64,000 bases of DNA, taken from the NCBI GenBank assembly GCA_038134525.1, contig JAYPVI010000008.1, forward strand, positions 1-64,000, written 5' to 3'. Of the stretch, positions 9,915 to 20,058 are shown piece by piece. Both the position numbers and the translations under genes were made by a program. The first letter of the stretch is position 1, and every line of letters starts with the position of its first letter. The notes below the pieces were generated by a model, which did no database searches, was not told the origin of the DNA, and saw only the letters and a program-made list of their open reading frames with translations. Source of the DNA: GCA-002727735 sp038134525 (lineage in GTDB: Bacteria > Bacteroidota > Bacteroidia > Flavobacteriales_D > Parvicellaceae).

Positions 9915-12900
9915 TTGAAAAAAAAATTTCTAATATCGCTGATTTCTATTTGCCATTTTATAAATGCTCAATACTACAATGGCTCCAACCTAGTATTTGG
10001 TCAAAACCGGGTTCAGTATAATACATTTTATTGGCAGTCTTATGATTACGAAAGAATAAAAATTCATTTCACTAAAGGAGGAGAAGAGTTGTCAATTTAC
10101 ACTGCAAAAACAGCTCAAAAATTTTTAACTTCTCTGGAACAATTCCTTGACTATAAAATGGATAAAAAACTCCATTTTTTAATCTATAATACACAAGGGA
10201 AATTCAGGCAAAGTAATATTGGACTTACAAACAATATCACCACAAACATTGGTGGTAGTACTAAAATTTTCGATGAAAAAATATTCTTATACTTTAACGG
10301 AAACCATGAAGATTTAGATTATCAAATTAAAAGTGGCATTAGTGAAATTTTATTAGATCACATCTTTTATGGTAGTGTTAATCAATCCGGGACCGATGGG
10401 TGGAATAGAAATCGATTTAATCCAGGACTTTCTGAATCCATCATGAATCTACCGGAATGGTTTAAAAATGGACTGATAGATTATTTGTCTAAAGAATGGA
10501 ATTCAGATCTAGATAACAACCTAAAAGATCTAATTCTTTCCAATAAACCAAAACGATTCAATACACTTACTAAAGATGAAAGTGTGATTTATGGACATGG
10601 ATTGTGGAGATATATTGATGAAATTTTTGGAAAGAATATGATTCCAAACTTGATTTACATGTTTAGGGTTAGTAAAAGTATTGAAAGTGGTTGTATTTAC
10701 ATTTTAGGATTAAACCTAAATACAATTCAAGAAGATTATATTCAATATTACAAACAACAATATTTAAATGATGATAGATCCACGTTATCTCCAGATCTTT
10801 TAACATTAAAAATTAAGAGCAAAAAAAATAGATTTTACAGATCTGTAAAAATTAGTCCCAGTGGAAATCAAATAGCATATGTTGAACACTATCATGGACA
10901 ATACAAAGTTAAACTACATGATATTAAGAAGAATAAAACCAAAACGATTTTAAAAGGAGATCATAAATTAAATAGAATTCCAGACTTATCCCATCCTTCT
11001 ATCGCATGGCATCCAAATGGAAACGTAATGGCCATATTTGAAGAAAAGAAAGGCGAAGTAGTTCTAAATTTGTATAACAGAGAAACAAAAAAACAAAACC
11101 CAAGGCCAATAATTGACCTACAAAAAGTACTAAGTTGTGATTACAATCTAAAGGGGGACAGATTGATTCTTTCTGCATGTAAAAATGGGCAAACTGATAT
11201 TTATGAATTTTCAGTCTTGGGGAGCAGTTTAAGTCAAATAACCGATGACTCCTTTGATGATCTAACGCCAAGATACAAGCCTAACTCAAATGTCATAATT
11301 TATACATCAAATAGGTCTGAGACTATTTCTAAACCACAAAATCAAAGTTTTGATCTCTTTGAAATTAATAAACAAACAAATAAAATTAAGCAACTCACGC
11401 ACACTCCACTAATCAATGAATTACAACCACAACCTGAAAACAAATTATCATACCATTATTTGAGCAATATTAATGGAATTAACAACCTCTACAAAAGCGC
11501 AACAGATAGTTCTATTAGTCATATCGATACCATCATACACTACCAGAAATTTCACACACCATATCAACTTTCAAATTACGACAGAAATATTCTGGAAATA
11601 GACATGCACCAAAAAAGCGATAATTTCATTACGCTTTTTATTAAAAATGGGAAATATCAATTTCTGTTAGGTAATTTAAAAGAGCAAACCATTTTTGAAA
11701 ACAATAATGCAAAAACCAGATTTGCTTATTACAATTCACAACACAAAAATGATATCCACAGAGTACCTTCTCAAGTTGATTCTTTGGTAGATATTTATAA
11801 TTACACTTTTGAAAGTGAAAAGAAAAATATAAATACAAATCGAAAATTTAATCAGCAAATAAGTCAAAGTATAGCTTTTAAATTACCTACAAAAAAGATA
11901 TATGACATCAATTTTAGTGTTGGAGAGTTTACCATGCAATTAAATCCTGCATTTAATAACCTTACCTATCAACGATTTAGCAATACTGGGTTCGTCAACG
12001 CAAATGCGGATGCATTTACTTTAATTCAACTTAAAGATTTATATGAGGATTATAAAATAACAGCCGGTATAAAAGGTCCAGTACAAGTTAATAACATGGG
12101 ATACCTTTTGATTTTTGAAGATTTAAAGCATAGACTCGATAAAAAAATTCAACTATCAAGACAAACATTTAATAACATTGATGATAATCAATTCTTTTTC
12201 AACATAAAGAAAACGATAATTAATGATCTCAAATTTCAATATTCTTTTCCTTTCAATGAACTCACTAGCCTAAAATTGACCCCAAACTTAAGATATGATC
12301 AAGTCATCACCCTTTCTAGTTCTGATCAATCATTAGCAGAACCTAATCGAAATCATTTATTGGGAGGAGGGTTATTAGAATTTGTTTATGATGCAACCAG
12401 ACCTATTGGTCTAAATATTAATAATGGTTTTAGGTTTAAAACCTGGATTGAAGGTTACAAAGAATTAGACCAAAAAGAGACTGATTTTTTTGTTTGTGGA
12501 TTTGACGCTAGAAACTACCAAAAGTTACACAGAAATATAGTCTTTGCATCAAGAATTGCTGGAAGCACATCTTTTGGAAATCAAAGACTAGTGTATTTTA
12601 TGGGCGGAGTAGATAATTGGCTTTTACCAAGAGATAACAGTATTGTATTTCCAGATCAGTATAGAACACCATTATCTACTGATCCAAACCAAAACTATCA
12701 ATTTCAAACCATTGCTACTCCATTAAGAGGATTTGGACAAAATGCAAGAAATGGAAACAATTTTATAGCTATGAACCATGAATTAAGAATACCTGTATTT
12801 AGCTATTTTTCCAAAAAACCATTAAAATCGGACTTTTTAGAACAATTTATGATCATTGGATTTGGTGATGTAGGATGTGCATGGACTGGAATTAATCCCT

Positions 12901-13115
12901 ATTCAAATGAGAATGCTTTTAACAACACTACTTTTTCTAATGCAAATTACACCATAACAATACAAAATCAGAAAGAACCTTTTATATATAGTTATGGTTG
13001 GGGGTTAAGATCAAAAATATTTGGTTATTATATTCGGGTTGATTGGGGATATGGAATAGATGATAATGTGGCCTTAAAGCCGATTAGACAAGTATCATTA
13101 TCTTTAGACTTTTGA
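9915..13115 (+). CDS. TolB-like propeller / outer-membrane fusion protein
   Basis: The protein has 1066 residues, starts at TTG, and has a short signal peptide (about 1-18, ending INAQ). The N-terminal third resembles the peptidase-MA/gluzincin-like domain of Bacteroidota TolB-type proteins (LPEWFKNGLIDYLSKEW, about 175-195). The expected HExxH zinc motif is absent: the corresponding helix reads SEILLDH. The middle (about 300-520) contains PD40/TolB-like propeller repeats (phrases SPSGNQIAYVEH and IAWHPNGNVMAIF). The C-terminal 400 residues are a BamA/Omp85-like barrel ending in an aromatic residue (VSLSLDF). It is expected in the outer membrane with the propeller in the periplasm. Such fusions are commonly annotated as TolB or Tol-transport proteins in this phylum; the exact role is not established. 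The first -7 box lies very near the TTG, so the leader may be only a few bases. Confidence 0.7.
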   Translation: MKKKFLISLISICHFINAQYYNGSNLVFGQNRVQYNTFYWQSYDYERIKIHFTKGGEELSIYTAKTAQKFLTSLEQFLDYKMDKKLHFLIYNTQGKFRQSNIGLTNNITTNIGGSTKIFDEKIFLYFNGNHEDLDYQIKSGISEILLDHIFYGSVNQSGTDGWNRNRFNPGLSESIMNLPEWFKNGLIDYLSKEWNSDLDNNLKDLILSNKPKRFNTLTKDESVIYGHGLWRYIDEIFGKNMIPNLIYMFRVSKSIESGCIYILGLNLNTIQEDYIQYYKQQYLNDDRSTLSPDLLTLKIKSKKNRFYRSVKISPSGNQIAYVEHYHGQYKVKLHDIKKNKTKTILKGDHKLNRIPDLSHPSIAWHPNGNVMAIFEEKKGEVVLNLYNRETKKQNPRPIIDLQKVLSCDYNLKGDRLILSACKNGQTDIYEFSVLGSSLSQITDDSFDDLTPRYKPNSNVIIYTSNRSETISKPQNQSFDLFEINKQTNKIKQLTHTPLINELQPQPENKLSYHYLSNINGINNLYKSATDSSISHIDTIIHYQKFHTPYQLSNYDRNILEIDMHQKSDNFITLFIKNGKYQFLLGNLKEQTIFENNNAKTRFAYYNSQHKNDIHRVPSQVDSLVDIYNYTFESEKKNINTNRKFNQQISQSIAFKLPTKKIYDINFSVGEFTMQLNPAFNNLTYQRFSNTGFVNANADAFTLIQLKDLYEDYKITAGIKGPVQVNNMGYLLIFEDLKHRLDKKIQLSRQTFNNIDDNQFFFNIKKTIINDLKFQYSFPFNELTSLKLTPNLRYDQVITLSSSDQSLAEPNRNHLLGGGLLEFVYDATRPIGLNINNGFRFKTWIEGYKELDQKETDFFVCGFDARNYQKLHRNIVFASRIAGSTSFGNQRLVYFMGGVDNWLLPRDNSIVFPDQYRTPLSTDPNQNYQFQTIATPLRGFGQNARNGNNFIAMNHELRIPVFSYFSKKPLKSDFLEQFMIIGFGDVGCAWTGINPYSNENAFNNTTFSNANYTITIQNQKEPFIYSYGWGLRSKIFGYYIRVDWGYGIDDNVALKPIRQVSLSLDF

Positions 13116-13117
13116 TC

Positions 13118-13540
13118 ATGGAAGTAACAACATTCATTACCCTATTATTTATTGGTCTTCTTGCAGGAATTGCTAGCGGATATGTTGGTATTGGTGGGGG
13201 AATCATTATCATTCCCTGCCTAATTTATTTTCTTGGATTAGGTCAACATCAAGCGCAAGGAGTTTCTCTAGCGCTTATGCTCCCTCCTATTGGTATTTTG
13301 GCATTTTATAAATATTATCAAAGCGGTTCTTTTAATTTAGAGATTGAAGGACAAATTATCGAAAACAAACTGCTTATTTACGCTGTAATCATGGCTGTTT
13401 TTTTTGTTATTGGAGGTTGGCTTGGAGCAAAATGGTCATTAAAAACACCTGCTCACATCGTAAAACTAGTATTTGGATCATTTATGTTATACGCATCCAT
13501 TAAAATGATTTTAAATGGCATTAATCACTTTTTGAAATGA
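13118..13540 (+). CDS. TauE/SafE family permease, half-length
   Basis: About 140 residues with four hydrophobic segments and the TauE/SafE signature GIASGYVGIGGGIIIIP near the N-terminus. Members of this family export or import sulfite, sulfonates or other organosulfur anions across the inner membrane. Full-length proteins have seven to eight membrane segments as two repeats; this one contains a single repeat and probably works as a dimer. ATG at 13118 is preferred; a TTG at 13112 overlapping the previous stop is also possible. Its stop overlaps the start of the M20 gene as ATGA, so the two are probably translationally coupled. Substrate unknown. Confidence 0.8.
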   Translation: MEVTTFITLLFIGLLAGIASGYVGIGGGIIIIPCLIYFLGLGQHQAQGVSLALMLPPIGILAFYKYYQSGSFNLEIEGQIIENKLLIYAVIMAVFFVIGGWLGAKWSLKTPAHIVKLVFGSFMLYASIKMILNGINHFLK

Positions 13541-14712
13541 TTGAAGAAGTAAAAAAATTAGCAAATAATTATTTTAAGGATATCGTAAAAATAAGAAGAT
13601 CAATACATCAAAATCCTGAATTATCCTTCGAAGAATTTAATACTTCATTACATATACAAAAAATTCTTAAAGAAAATCAAATCAAATTTAAATCAGGATA
13701 TGTCAAAACTGGCATAGTTGCAGAAATAAAAGGGGACTTAAAGTCGAACAAAAATCTAGTTTTAAGGGCTGACATGGATGCTCTTCCTATTGTTGAAAAA
13801 AATGACACCCCTTATAAATCAAATAATAATGGGGTAATGCATGCATGTGGACATGATGTACATACTTCTTCACTTATAGGAACACTGCTTATTATTAATA
13901 ACCTAAAGCATCTATTTGGGGGTACTATTCGGTTTATATTTCAACCTGGAGAAGAAAAACTTCCAGGAGGAGCTAGCTTAATGATTAAAGAAGGAGTATT
14001 AGAACCAAAACCTTCATGTTGTATCGCACAACATGTTTATCCAGAACTTGAAGCTGGTAAAGTAGGATTTAAAGCAGGAACATATATGGCCTCAGCAGAT
14101 GAAATTTATATTACTATAAAAGGGAAAGGAGGCCATGCAGCACTTCCACATTTATTAATTGACCCTATTGTCATTTCTGCTCAAATTTTAACTAGCTTAC
14201 AGCAAATCATTAGTCGAAACAACAATCCAGAAAATCCATCTGTTTTGTCATTTGGATACATTAATGCTGAGGGAGCAACTAATGTAATTCCTGATGAAGT
14301 ACATTTAAAAGGTACATTCAGAACATTTGATGAGAAATGGAGATTTGAAGCTCATAAAAAAATAAAATGCATAATTACTTCCATTTGTGAAGCAAATGGT
14401 GCCGAATGCGAAATTGACTTAAAAGTAGGATATCCTTTTTTAGAAAACAACCCTATACTTACTTCAAATTTGAAACAATCTGCGATTGAATACCTGGGAA
14501 AAGAAAACGTAGTTGATTTAAGCATGAGAATGACTTCTGAAGATTTTTCTTTTTTTAGTCAAGTTGCACCATCCTGTTTTTATAGGCTAGGAACTGGAGA
14601 TGGGAAAACAATAAAAAAACTTCACACATCAACTTTTGATATTAATGAAGATGCCTTAAGAACATCGATAGGATTAATGACATACTTAGTGTTAAAAGAA
14701 TTAAATAGATAA
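13537..14712 (+). CDS. M20-family amidohydrolase
   Basis: The protein has 391 residues, the usual length for hippurate-hydrolase-like M20D enzymes. Metal-binding motifs are present: LRADMDALP (about 76-84), HACGHDVH (102-109), PGEE (137-140), and the late histidine in KKLHTSTFD. These enzymes cleave N-acyl or amide bonds of amino acids or aminoacyl conjugates in the cytoplasm, using two divalent metals. The central insert with GKGGHAALPH is the dimerisation lid domain. It overlaps the upstream permease by four bases, which suggests the permease and hydrolase share a pathway. The specific substrate (N-acyl amino acid, hippurate or similar) cannot be read from sequence. Confidence 0.88.
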   Translation: MIEEVKKLANNYFKDIVKIRRSIHQNPELSFEEFNTSLHIQKILKENQIKFKSGYVKTGIVAEIKGDLKSNKNLVLRADMDALPIVEKNDTPYKSNNNGVMHACGHDVHTSSLIGTLLIINNLKHLFGGTIRFIFQPGEEKLPGGASLMIKEGVLEPKPSCCIAQHVYPELEAGKVGFKAGTYMASADEIYITIKGKGGHAALPHLLIDPIVISAQILTSLQQIISRNNNPENPSVLSFGYINAEGATNVIPDEVHLKGTFRTFDEKWRFEAHKKIKCIITSICEANGAECEIDLKVGYPFLENNPILTSNLKQSAIEYLGKENVVDLSMRMTSEDFSFFSQVAPSCFYRLGTGDGKTIKKLHTSTFDINEDALRTSIGLMTYLVLKELNR

Positions 14713-14770
14713 ACTATTTTTTTTTATTTACCTTATTTCTCTAAATTAGTAAGGAAGCATTTTATTTACT

Positions 14771-16966
14771 ATGACATCGACAGAAGTAGATTTAAAATCA
14801 GCATTAAATAAATACTTTGGTTTTGACTCATTTAAAGGAGAGCAGGAAGCCGTTATTAAAAACCTTCTAGAAAGGAATAATACGTTTGTCATTATGCCAA
14901 CAGGAGGTGGTAAATCCCTATGTTATCAACTTCCAGCTCTGATAAGTAAAGGCACTGCAATAGTGGTATCGCCACTTATTGCACTCATGAAAAATCAAGT
15001 TGACGCTATAAGGCAGGTTAGTGAAATTGATGGTGTTGCTCATTTTTTAAATTCCTCCTTAAATAAAGGTGAAGTGAATAAAGTTAAATCTGATGTCTTA
15101 AATGGAGTAACTAAGCTACTTTACGTTGCGCCTGAGTCCCTCACCAAAAAGGAAAACATTGATTTTCTTACCAATATTACCATATCCTTCTTTGCTATTG
15201 ACGAAGCGCATTGTATTTCTGAATGGGGGCATGATTTTAGACCTGAATACAGAAGGCTAAAGCCCATAATCAACGCCATTGACGATGTGCCAATCATAGC
15301 ATTAACAGCCACAGCAACTCCAAAAGTTCAAACAGATATTCAAAAAAACTTAGGAATGACCGATGCCGTAGTATTTAAGGCCTCTTTCAACAGACCTAAT
15401 CTTTTTTATGAAGTAAGACCAAAGAAAAATGTACAAAAAGAGATTATTCGTTTCATTAAAAATAGAATTGGTAAATCTGGAATAATTTATTGTTTAAGTC
15501 GAAAAAAAGTTGAAGAGGTAGCCCAATTATTGCAAGTTAATGGTATTTCCTCACTTCCGTATCATGCAGGATTAGATGCTACTACAAGAGCAAAACATCA
15601 AGATATGTTCCTTATGGAAGAGGCTGATGTCATTGTTGCAACTATTGCTTTTGGAATGGGAATTGATAAACCCGATGTTAGGTTTGTAATTCATCATGAT
15701 ATACCAAAATCTCTAGAGAGTTATTATCAAGAGACTGGTAGAGCAGGACGTGACGGTGGCGAAGGACATTGCCTAGCATTTTATAGCTATAAAGATATTG
15801 AGAAACTTGAAAATTTCTTACATGGCAAGCCTATTGCAGAACAAGAAGTGGGGCACCAACTTCTACAAGAAGTTGTAGCATTTTGTGAAACTAGTATTAA
15901 CAGAAGAAAATTCATACTCCATTATTTTGGAGAAGAATTTGATGAAATTAATGGTGTAGGCGCAAAAATGTGTGACAATTCAACTAATCCAAAGGAAGTA
16001 ACTGAAGGTAAAGAAAACGTGGTACTTGCTTTATCTTGTGTTAAATCTGTAAAAGCAAAACATAAAGTCAAATATTTTGTTGATATTCTTACTGGCAACA
16101 ATACGGCTGAAATAAAAACATACAAAGGTCTTTTATCTCCTTTTTTCGGAAAAGGAAAGGAATACGATAATCATTTTTGGCATGCTGTATTTCGTCAAAT
16201 TATCGTGGCTGGCTTACTTAACAAAGAAGTTGAATCCTATGGAACTTTAATTCTAACTTCTGAAGGACAAAGCTTTTTGGAAAATCCCAGCAGTTTTATG
16301 TTAATTAAAGAACATGATTTTAGCGATACCGATGATGATGATGTTATTTTAAATCAAAAAGGAGGGGGTGCCTTAGATGACAAACTATTTAATATGCTTA
16401 AAGATCTTAGGAAGAGCATTGCAACAAAGAAAAAAATTCCCCCTTTCGTTATTTTTCAAGATCCTTCTCTTGAAGAAATGACTGTTCATTATCCTGTGAC
16501 TATTGAAGAATTACAAAACATAAGCGGAGTTGGTCTAGGAAAAGCAACAAGATACGGAAAGCCATTTACAGAACTCATTGAAAACTATGTGAAAGAAAAT
16601 AACATTGATCGTGTTCAGGATTTTGTTATGAAAAGTATTGTAAATAAAAGTGGACAAAAAGTAAATATCATTACCAACATAGATCGAAAATTACCGCTTG
16701 AAGATATTGCTAAAAGTCAAGGAAAAGAAATAGGAGAATTAATAATGGAAATTGAGAACATAGTAGCCTCAGGCACAAAAATTAATATTGACTATCACCT
16801 GAATAACATTCTAGATGAAGAAACTCAACAAGAAATTTATGACTACTTTTTAGAAGACGCAGAATCTGATAGCATTAGTGTTGCATATGATGAATTTGAT
16901 GGAGATTATAGTGAAGAAGAACTTAGGCTAATGAAAATCAAATTTATGAGCGAAATGGCTAATTGA
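14771..16966 (+). CDS. recQ: ATP-dependent DNA helicase RecQ
   Basis: The protein has 731 residues. Superfamily 2 helicase motifs are complete: PTGGGKS Walker A (43-49), DEAH (about 144-147), ALTATATPK, the YCLSRKK segment and GRAGRDGG (about 322). An RQC region and an HRDC domain follow (about 535-615, LQNISGVGLGKATRYG), then a Bacteroidota-type C-terminal extension. RecQ unwinds DNA 3'-5' in recombination and replication-fork repair. In the zinc subdomain only one of the four ligands of E. coli RecQ is recognisable: the sequence reads SINRRKFILHYFGE and then MCDNS. Convergent with the PLP-enzyme gene, overlapping by eight bases. Confidence 0.95.
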   Translation: MTSTEVDLKSALNKYFGFDSFKGEQEAVIKNLLERNNTFVIMPTGGGKSLCYQLPALISKGTAIVVSPLIALMKNQVDAIRQVSEIDGVAHFLNSSLNKGEVNKVKSDVLNGVTKLLYVAPESLTKKENIDFLTNITISFFAIDEAHCISEWGHDFRPEYRRLKPIINAIDDVPIIALTATATPKVQTDIQKNLGMTDAVVFKASFNRPNLFYEVRPKKNVQKEIIRFIKNRIGKSGIIYCLSRKKVEEVAQLLQVNGISSLPYHAGLDATTRAKHQDMFLMEEADVIVATIAFGMGIDKPDVRFVIHHDIPKSLESYYQETGRAGRDGGEGHCLAFYSYKDIEKLENFLHGKPIAEQEVGHQLLQEVVAFCETSINRRKFILHYFGEEFDEINGVGAKMCDNSTNPKEVTEGKENVVLALSCVKSVKAKHKVKYFVDILTGNNTAEIKTYKGLLSPFFGKGKEYDNHFWHAVFRQIIVAGLLNKEVESYGTLILTSEGQSFLENPSSFMLIKEHDFSDTDDDDVILNQKGGGALDDKLFNMLKDLRKSIATKKKIPPFVIFQDPSLEEMTVHYPVTIEELQNISGVGLGKATRYGKPFTELIENYVKENNIDRVQDFVMKSIVNKSGQKVNIITNIDRKLPLEDIAKSQGKEIGELIMEIENIVASGTKINIDYHLNNILDEETQQEIYDYFLEDAESDSISVAYDEFDGDYSEEELRLMKIKFMSEMAN

Positions 16967-17864
16967 AAAGCTTTAATTTATACCTTTTTTCATACCCTGG
17001 AATACCTGATAATCCCCCCGAATGCAAAGCAATCACCGTTTTTTTGGAATTGCTGTTTTTTTTAAGTTGATCAATCAAAGCATAAAATAATTTTCCAGAG
17101 TATATTGGATCCGTCTTAATTCCTGTTACTTCAAAAAATTCTCGAATGAACTGAATTAGTTCATTACTGTGTTTCGCATAACCTCCAAAGTGATATTGGT
17201 GTAAATATTTAATATTAGGATTTAAAGGTTTATCAAATAAACAAAAATAATTGTTAGAAATATGATGATTGATGTTTTCTGCTCCTTTTAATACTACAAC
17301 ACCATATACCTTTTGTTTTCCATGACAAGAAGATGCTAATCCAGCTACAGTTGCTCCGGATCCAACTTCACAATAAATTTCATCAAAATCAATGGTAAGT
17401 TCATTAATTATTTCTTGACAGCCTTTGATCCCTTGAAAATTTGATGCCCCATCTGGAATGAAATAATAGTTTGGCCAGTTTGTTGATATAAGTTCTTGGA
17501 CATAATCTGTATTACAATAATCTTGTCTGTTCAAAAAAAGAAGTACTGCATTATTGGCTAAGCACTGCTTTAATATATCATTAAGCACATTAGGCTCTTG
17601 ACCTCTTACTAAAATTACACATGGAATAGCTTTAAGATTACAAATTAATGAGAGTGATTGAATATGTGATGAATAAGCACCCCCTTTAGAAACAATGCCG
17701 CAAAAAGAATTATTAAGAAAGAAATGAATGTTATTCTTTAGTTTTCTCCATTTATTTCCAGAAATTACAGGATGAATTAAATCATCTCTTTTAACATAAA
17801 CTTGTTGTTTTACACCAAACGAACTTAGATCTAAGACACTTAGTGGAGAGGGTAAATTAAACAT
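16959..17864 (-). CDS. ACC deaminase / D-cysteine desulfhydrase-like PLP enzyme
   Basis: The protein has 301 residues, fold-type II PLP enzyme. The cofactor lysine is in SGNKWRKLKNN near the N-terminus, the KGGAYSSHIQSL segment matches the substrate-binding loop of the family, and EVGSGATVAGLAS is the phosphate-binding loop. Family members deaminate 1-aminocyclopropane-1-carboxylate or release H2S and pyruvate from D-cysteine; for most bacterial homologues, including this one, the true substrate is uncertain. It is the last gene of a minus-strand operon beginning at serS and overlaps the DUF4286 gene by eight bases. Confidence 0.85.
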   Translation of the reverse strand: MFNLPSPLSVLDLSSFGVKQQVYVKRDDLIHPVISGNKWRKLKNNIHFFLNNSFCGIVSKGGAYSSHIQSLSLICNLKAIPCVILVRGQEPNVLNDILKQCLANNAVLLFLNRQDYCNTDYVQELISTNWPNYYFIPDGASNFQGIKGCQEIINELTIDFDEIYCEVGSGATVAGLASSCHGKQKVYGVVVLKGAENINHHISNNYFCLFDKPLNPNIKYLHQYHFGGYAKHSNELIQFIREFFEVTGIKTDPIYSGKLFYALIDQLKKNSNSKKTVIALHSGGLSGIPGYEKRYKLKLFN

Positions 17865-18177
17865 CTTGTTTAAATACCTTTTTTACTTCTAATAGCGTTC
17901 TAAAGGCAACGCATTTATTACCAAATTTTTCCAAATGCTCTTTTTGAAGTTGAGGCGCATGATTAGATTGATAATTATGATAATTGTCCCAATTTTCTAG
18001 TAAGTATTGAACACTGTATGATTTCCCACCAACTTCTTCTGCTAAAATTTTTGATAATTTACATTCTACAAATAACCCTGTTCGCAAAACGTCAGGTATA
18101 TGTTTATCCATCATCCATTTCATCCATTCTGGTAAAACATCTTCATCTACATTAACCGTAACGTTATAAATGACCAT
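17857..18177 (-). CDS. DUF4286 family protein
   Basis: A 106-residue cytoplasmic protein of the DUF4286 family, recognised from its start MVIYNVTVNVDEDV and the EWMKWMMDKHIPDVL and YSVQYLLENWDNY segments. The fold is expected to be a ferredoxin-like alpha/beta dimer. No biochemical function is established. Its start codon directly abuts the stop of the TPR gene and its end overlaps the PLP-enzyme gene, so it is an internal member of the serS operon. Confidence 0.85.
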   Translation of the reverse strand: MVIYNVTVNVDEDVLPEWMKWMMDKHIPDVLRTGLFVECKLSKILAEEVGGKSYSVQYLLENWDNYHNYQSNHAPQLQKEHLEKFGNKCVAFRTLLEVKKVFKQDV

Positions 18178-20058
18178 TTATGAACTTTTATTTATACTGA
18201 TATTGGTTTTCCCCGAAAGTTTTCTAAATCTTTTTCTAGCATCTATTACATATAAACTTGATGGGTGCTCAAACAAAATTTTTTTATAATAAGCCTTTGC
18301 TGCTTCCAAATCTTCTATATCATTCTCATATAGTTCAGCAATTTTAAATAATGCCTTATCTAAAATAATAGAGGTTGGAAATTCTTCTTCTAATAGTTTT
18401 AATACATCAATAGCTTTATTTTGCTTTTGCTGTATTGTTAAAACTTGAGCTTTTCTGAACAAAATATCATCATTTAAGGTGTGGTTTTCAAATTGATTAT
18501 AAATAGAATCGTAGATCATCAGCGCATCGTTATATTTTTTTTGCGCAACAAACATATCTCCTTTTGCAAAAAGCTTCATTGCTACTTCAGATGTATCCAT
18601 ATTATAATTATCTGTAATTAAAACAGAAAGTGCTAAAGCATCATTAGCAATTAATTTAGAAGTAGATGCTTTTAATACATCTAGTTGTGCTTGACTCCAA
18701 TCAAATTCACCCGCATAATAGTATACTTTAGCATTATTGAATTTTGCTTGGTGTCCAATAGGGTTTTCTTTAAACTGTTTTTCCACTTTAAGGTATAATA
18801 GTGACGCTTCCCAAATTTTATTTTCTAAGACTAATAAATCAGCAAGTAACATGTTTACATTTCCTTTTTTTAATGAGCTAATCCCATCTAGATCTAAAGC
18901 CTTTTTGAGGTAGTTTTTAGCTTCATCAGTATTATTAAAATAATAAGCTTCTAATTCCGATAGATCCAGTAATATGTCATACTTTCTATCTGTTACATCC
19001 CTAATAACTGAAGCATTTTGATCCAACTTGTAGAGGGTTTTTAAATAACCTGACTTCAGAGCCAACAATTCTGTTGAATTAAAAACTTGGTTGAAAATGA
19101 GTTTTTCCTTTAACGATTTGAGCTTTAGAGTTTCACCTGTATACTTTTTCTCATCAGATTTAGAATATTGTATGACATAATCAAAACAGTCTAAGGCAAC
19201 ATCAAAACTTTGATTATTTAAAGCTGTTTTACCAAGGTTTAATATCTCTAAACCGTCTTTATTTAATTTTTTATCTAAGGCTAAAACCTGTTGAAAGGCC
19301 CCTTTAAAATCTTGATTCAGTAAATAGTACCAAATCAAGAGCTTGACATAAACAATATTTTTAGTATTTGTCTGTATTTTCCTTAGAAGCGTCCTTTTTA
19401 ATAATTCTTTCTCGTTTAATTGAGTTTCAAAATCTATATTACTTGATAAACCACTTTGCACCATCAACAAATAGCTTTCATTCTCATCCAATAATTCTAA
19501 ATATAAATTTATCATTTCTTGATATTGGCCTTGCTTGCTAAGGACTTGAGCCATTTTGGAATGATAAGTAAAGGGATTGTTTTTATTTAAACTATTGGCT
19601 TTTTGATAAAGCTGTAACGCTCTAGATAAGTCATTTTTTCGTTCATATGCGATGCCGACTTCTGATACAGTGGTATAAGAAGTTAATTCATCAATTAGAT
19701 CAATTGGTTTGTCAAAATAAGAGTTTGCTTTTTTATTATTTTCTAATTGCTCATACATTACTCCTAAATCAATATATATTGCTAATTTTTCAGGATAAAA
19801 TTTTAGTGTAATTCTGCAAAGTTTTTCAACTTTTTTATACTCCTCCAACTCCATTAATGCAGATATATAATAATGGTAAATTTCAGGCAACAAACTGGTT
19901 TCTTGCTCCAATTTTTCGAAGTACATAATAGACTTTTCAAAGTCTCCTTCTTGAAAATAGCTGTTGGCAAGTTTTAAGTCTATAGAGGGCTGCTGATTAT
20001 AACCAAACAAATGAAGGAATATAATACCATAAACTAATATAAATCTACAGCAAATCAT
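18178..20058 (-). CDS. Secreted or periplasmic TPR-repeat protein
   Basis: About 626 residues. An N-terminal hydrophobic segment (ILVYGIIFLHLFGYNQ) is likely a signal peptide. Tetratricopeptide repeats fill almost the whole protein, for example ANSYFQEGDFEKSIMYFEKLEQ near the start and YNDALMIYDSIYNQFENH and AAKAYYKKILFEHPSS near the end; the last part resembles YbgF/BamD-type outer-membrane TPRs. It is therefore likely a periplasmic scaffold for protein-protein contacts. ATG at 20058 is used; GTG at 20061 is one codon upstream. It overlaps the upstream lipoprotein gene by 14 bases, suggesting the two act together. No enzymatic motif. Confidence 0.8.
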   Translation of the reverse strand: MICCRFILVYGIIFLHLFGYNQQPSIDLKLANSYFQEGDFEKSIMYFEKLEQETSLLPEIYHYYISALMELEEYKKVEKLCRITLKFYPEKLAIYIDLGVMYEQLENNKKANSYFDKPIDLIDELTSYTTVSEVGIAYERKNDLSRALQLYQKANSLNKNNPFTYHSKMAQVLSKQGQYQEMINLYLELLDENESYLLMVQSGLSSNIDFETQLNEKELLKRTLLRKIQTNTKNIVYVKLLIWYYLLNQDFKGAFQQVLALDKKLNKDGLEILNLGKTALNNQSFDVALDCFDYVIQYSKSDEKKYTGETLKLKSLKEKLIFNQVFNSTELLALKSGYLKTLYKLDQNASVIRDVTDRKYDILLDLSELEAYYFNNTDEAKNYLKKALDLDGISSLKKGNVNMLLADLLVLENKIWEASLLYLKVEKQFKENPIGHQAKFNNAKVYYYAGEFDWSQAQLDVLKASTSKLIANDALALSVLITDNYNMDTSEVAMKLFAKGDMFVAQKKYNDALMIYDSIYNQFENHTLNDDILFRKAQVLTIQQKQNKAIDVLKLLEEEFPTSIILDKALFKIAELYENDIEDLEAAKAYYKKILFEHPSSLYVIDARKRFRKLSGKTNISINKSS

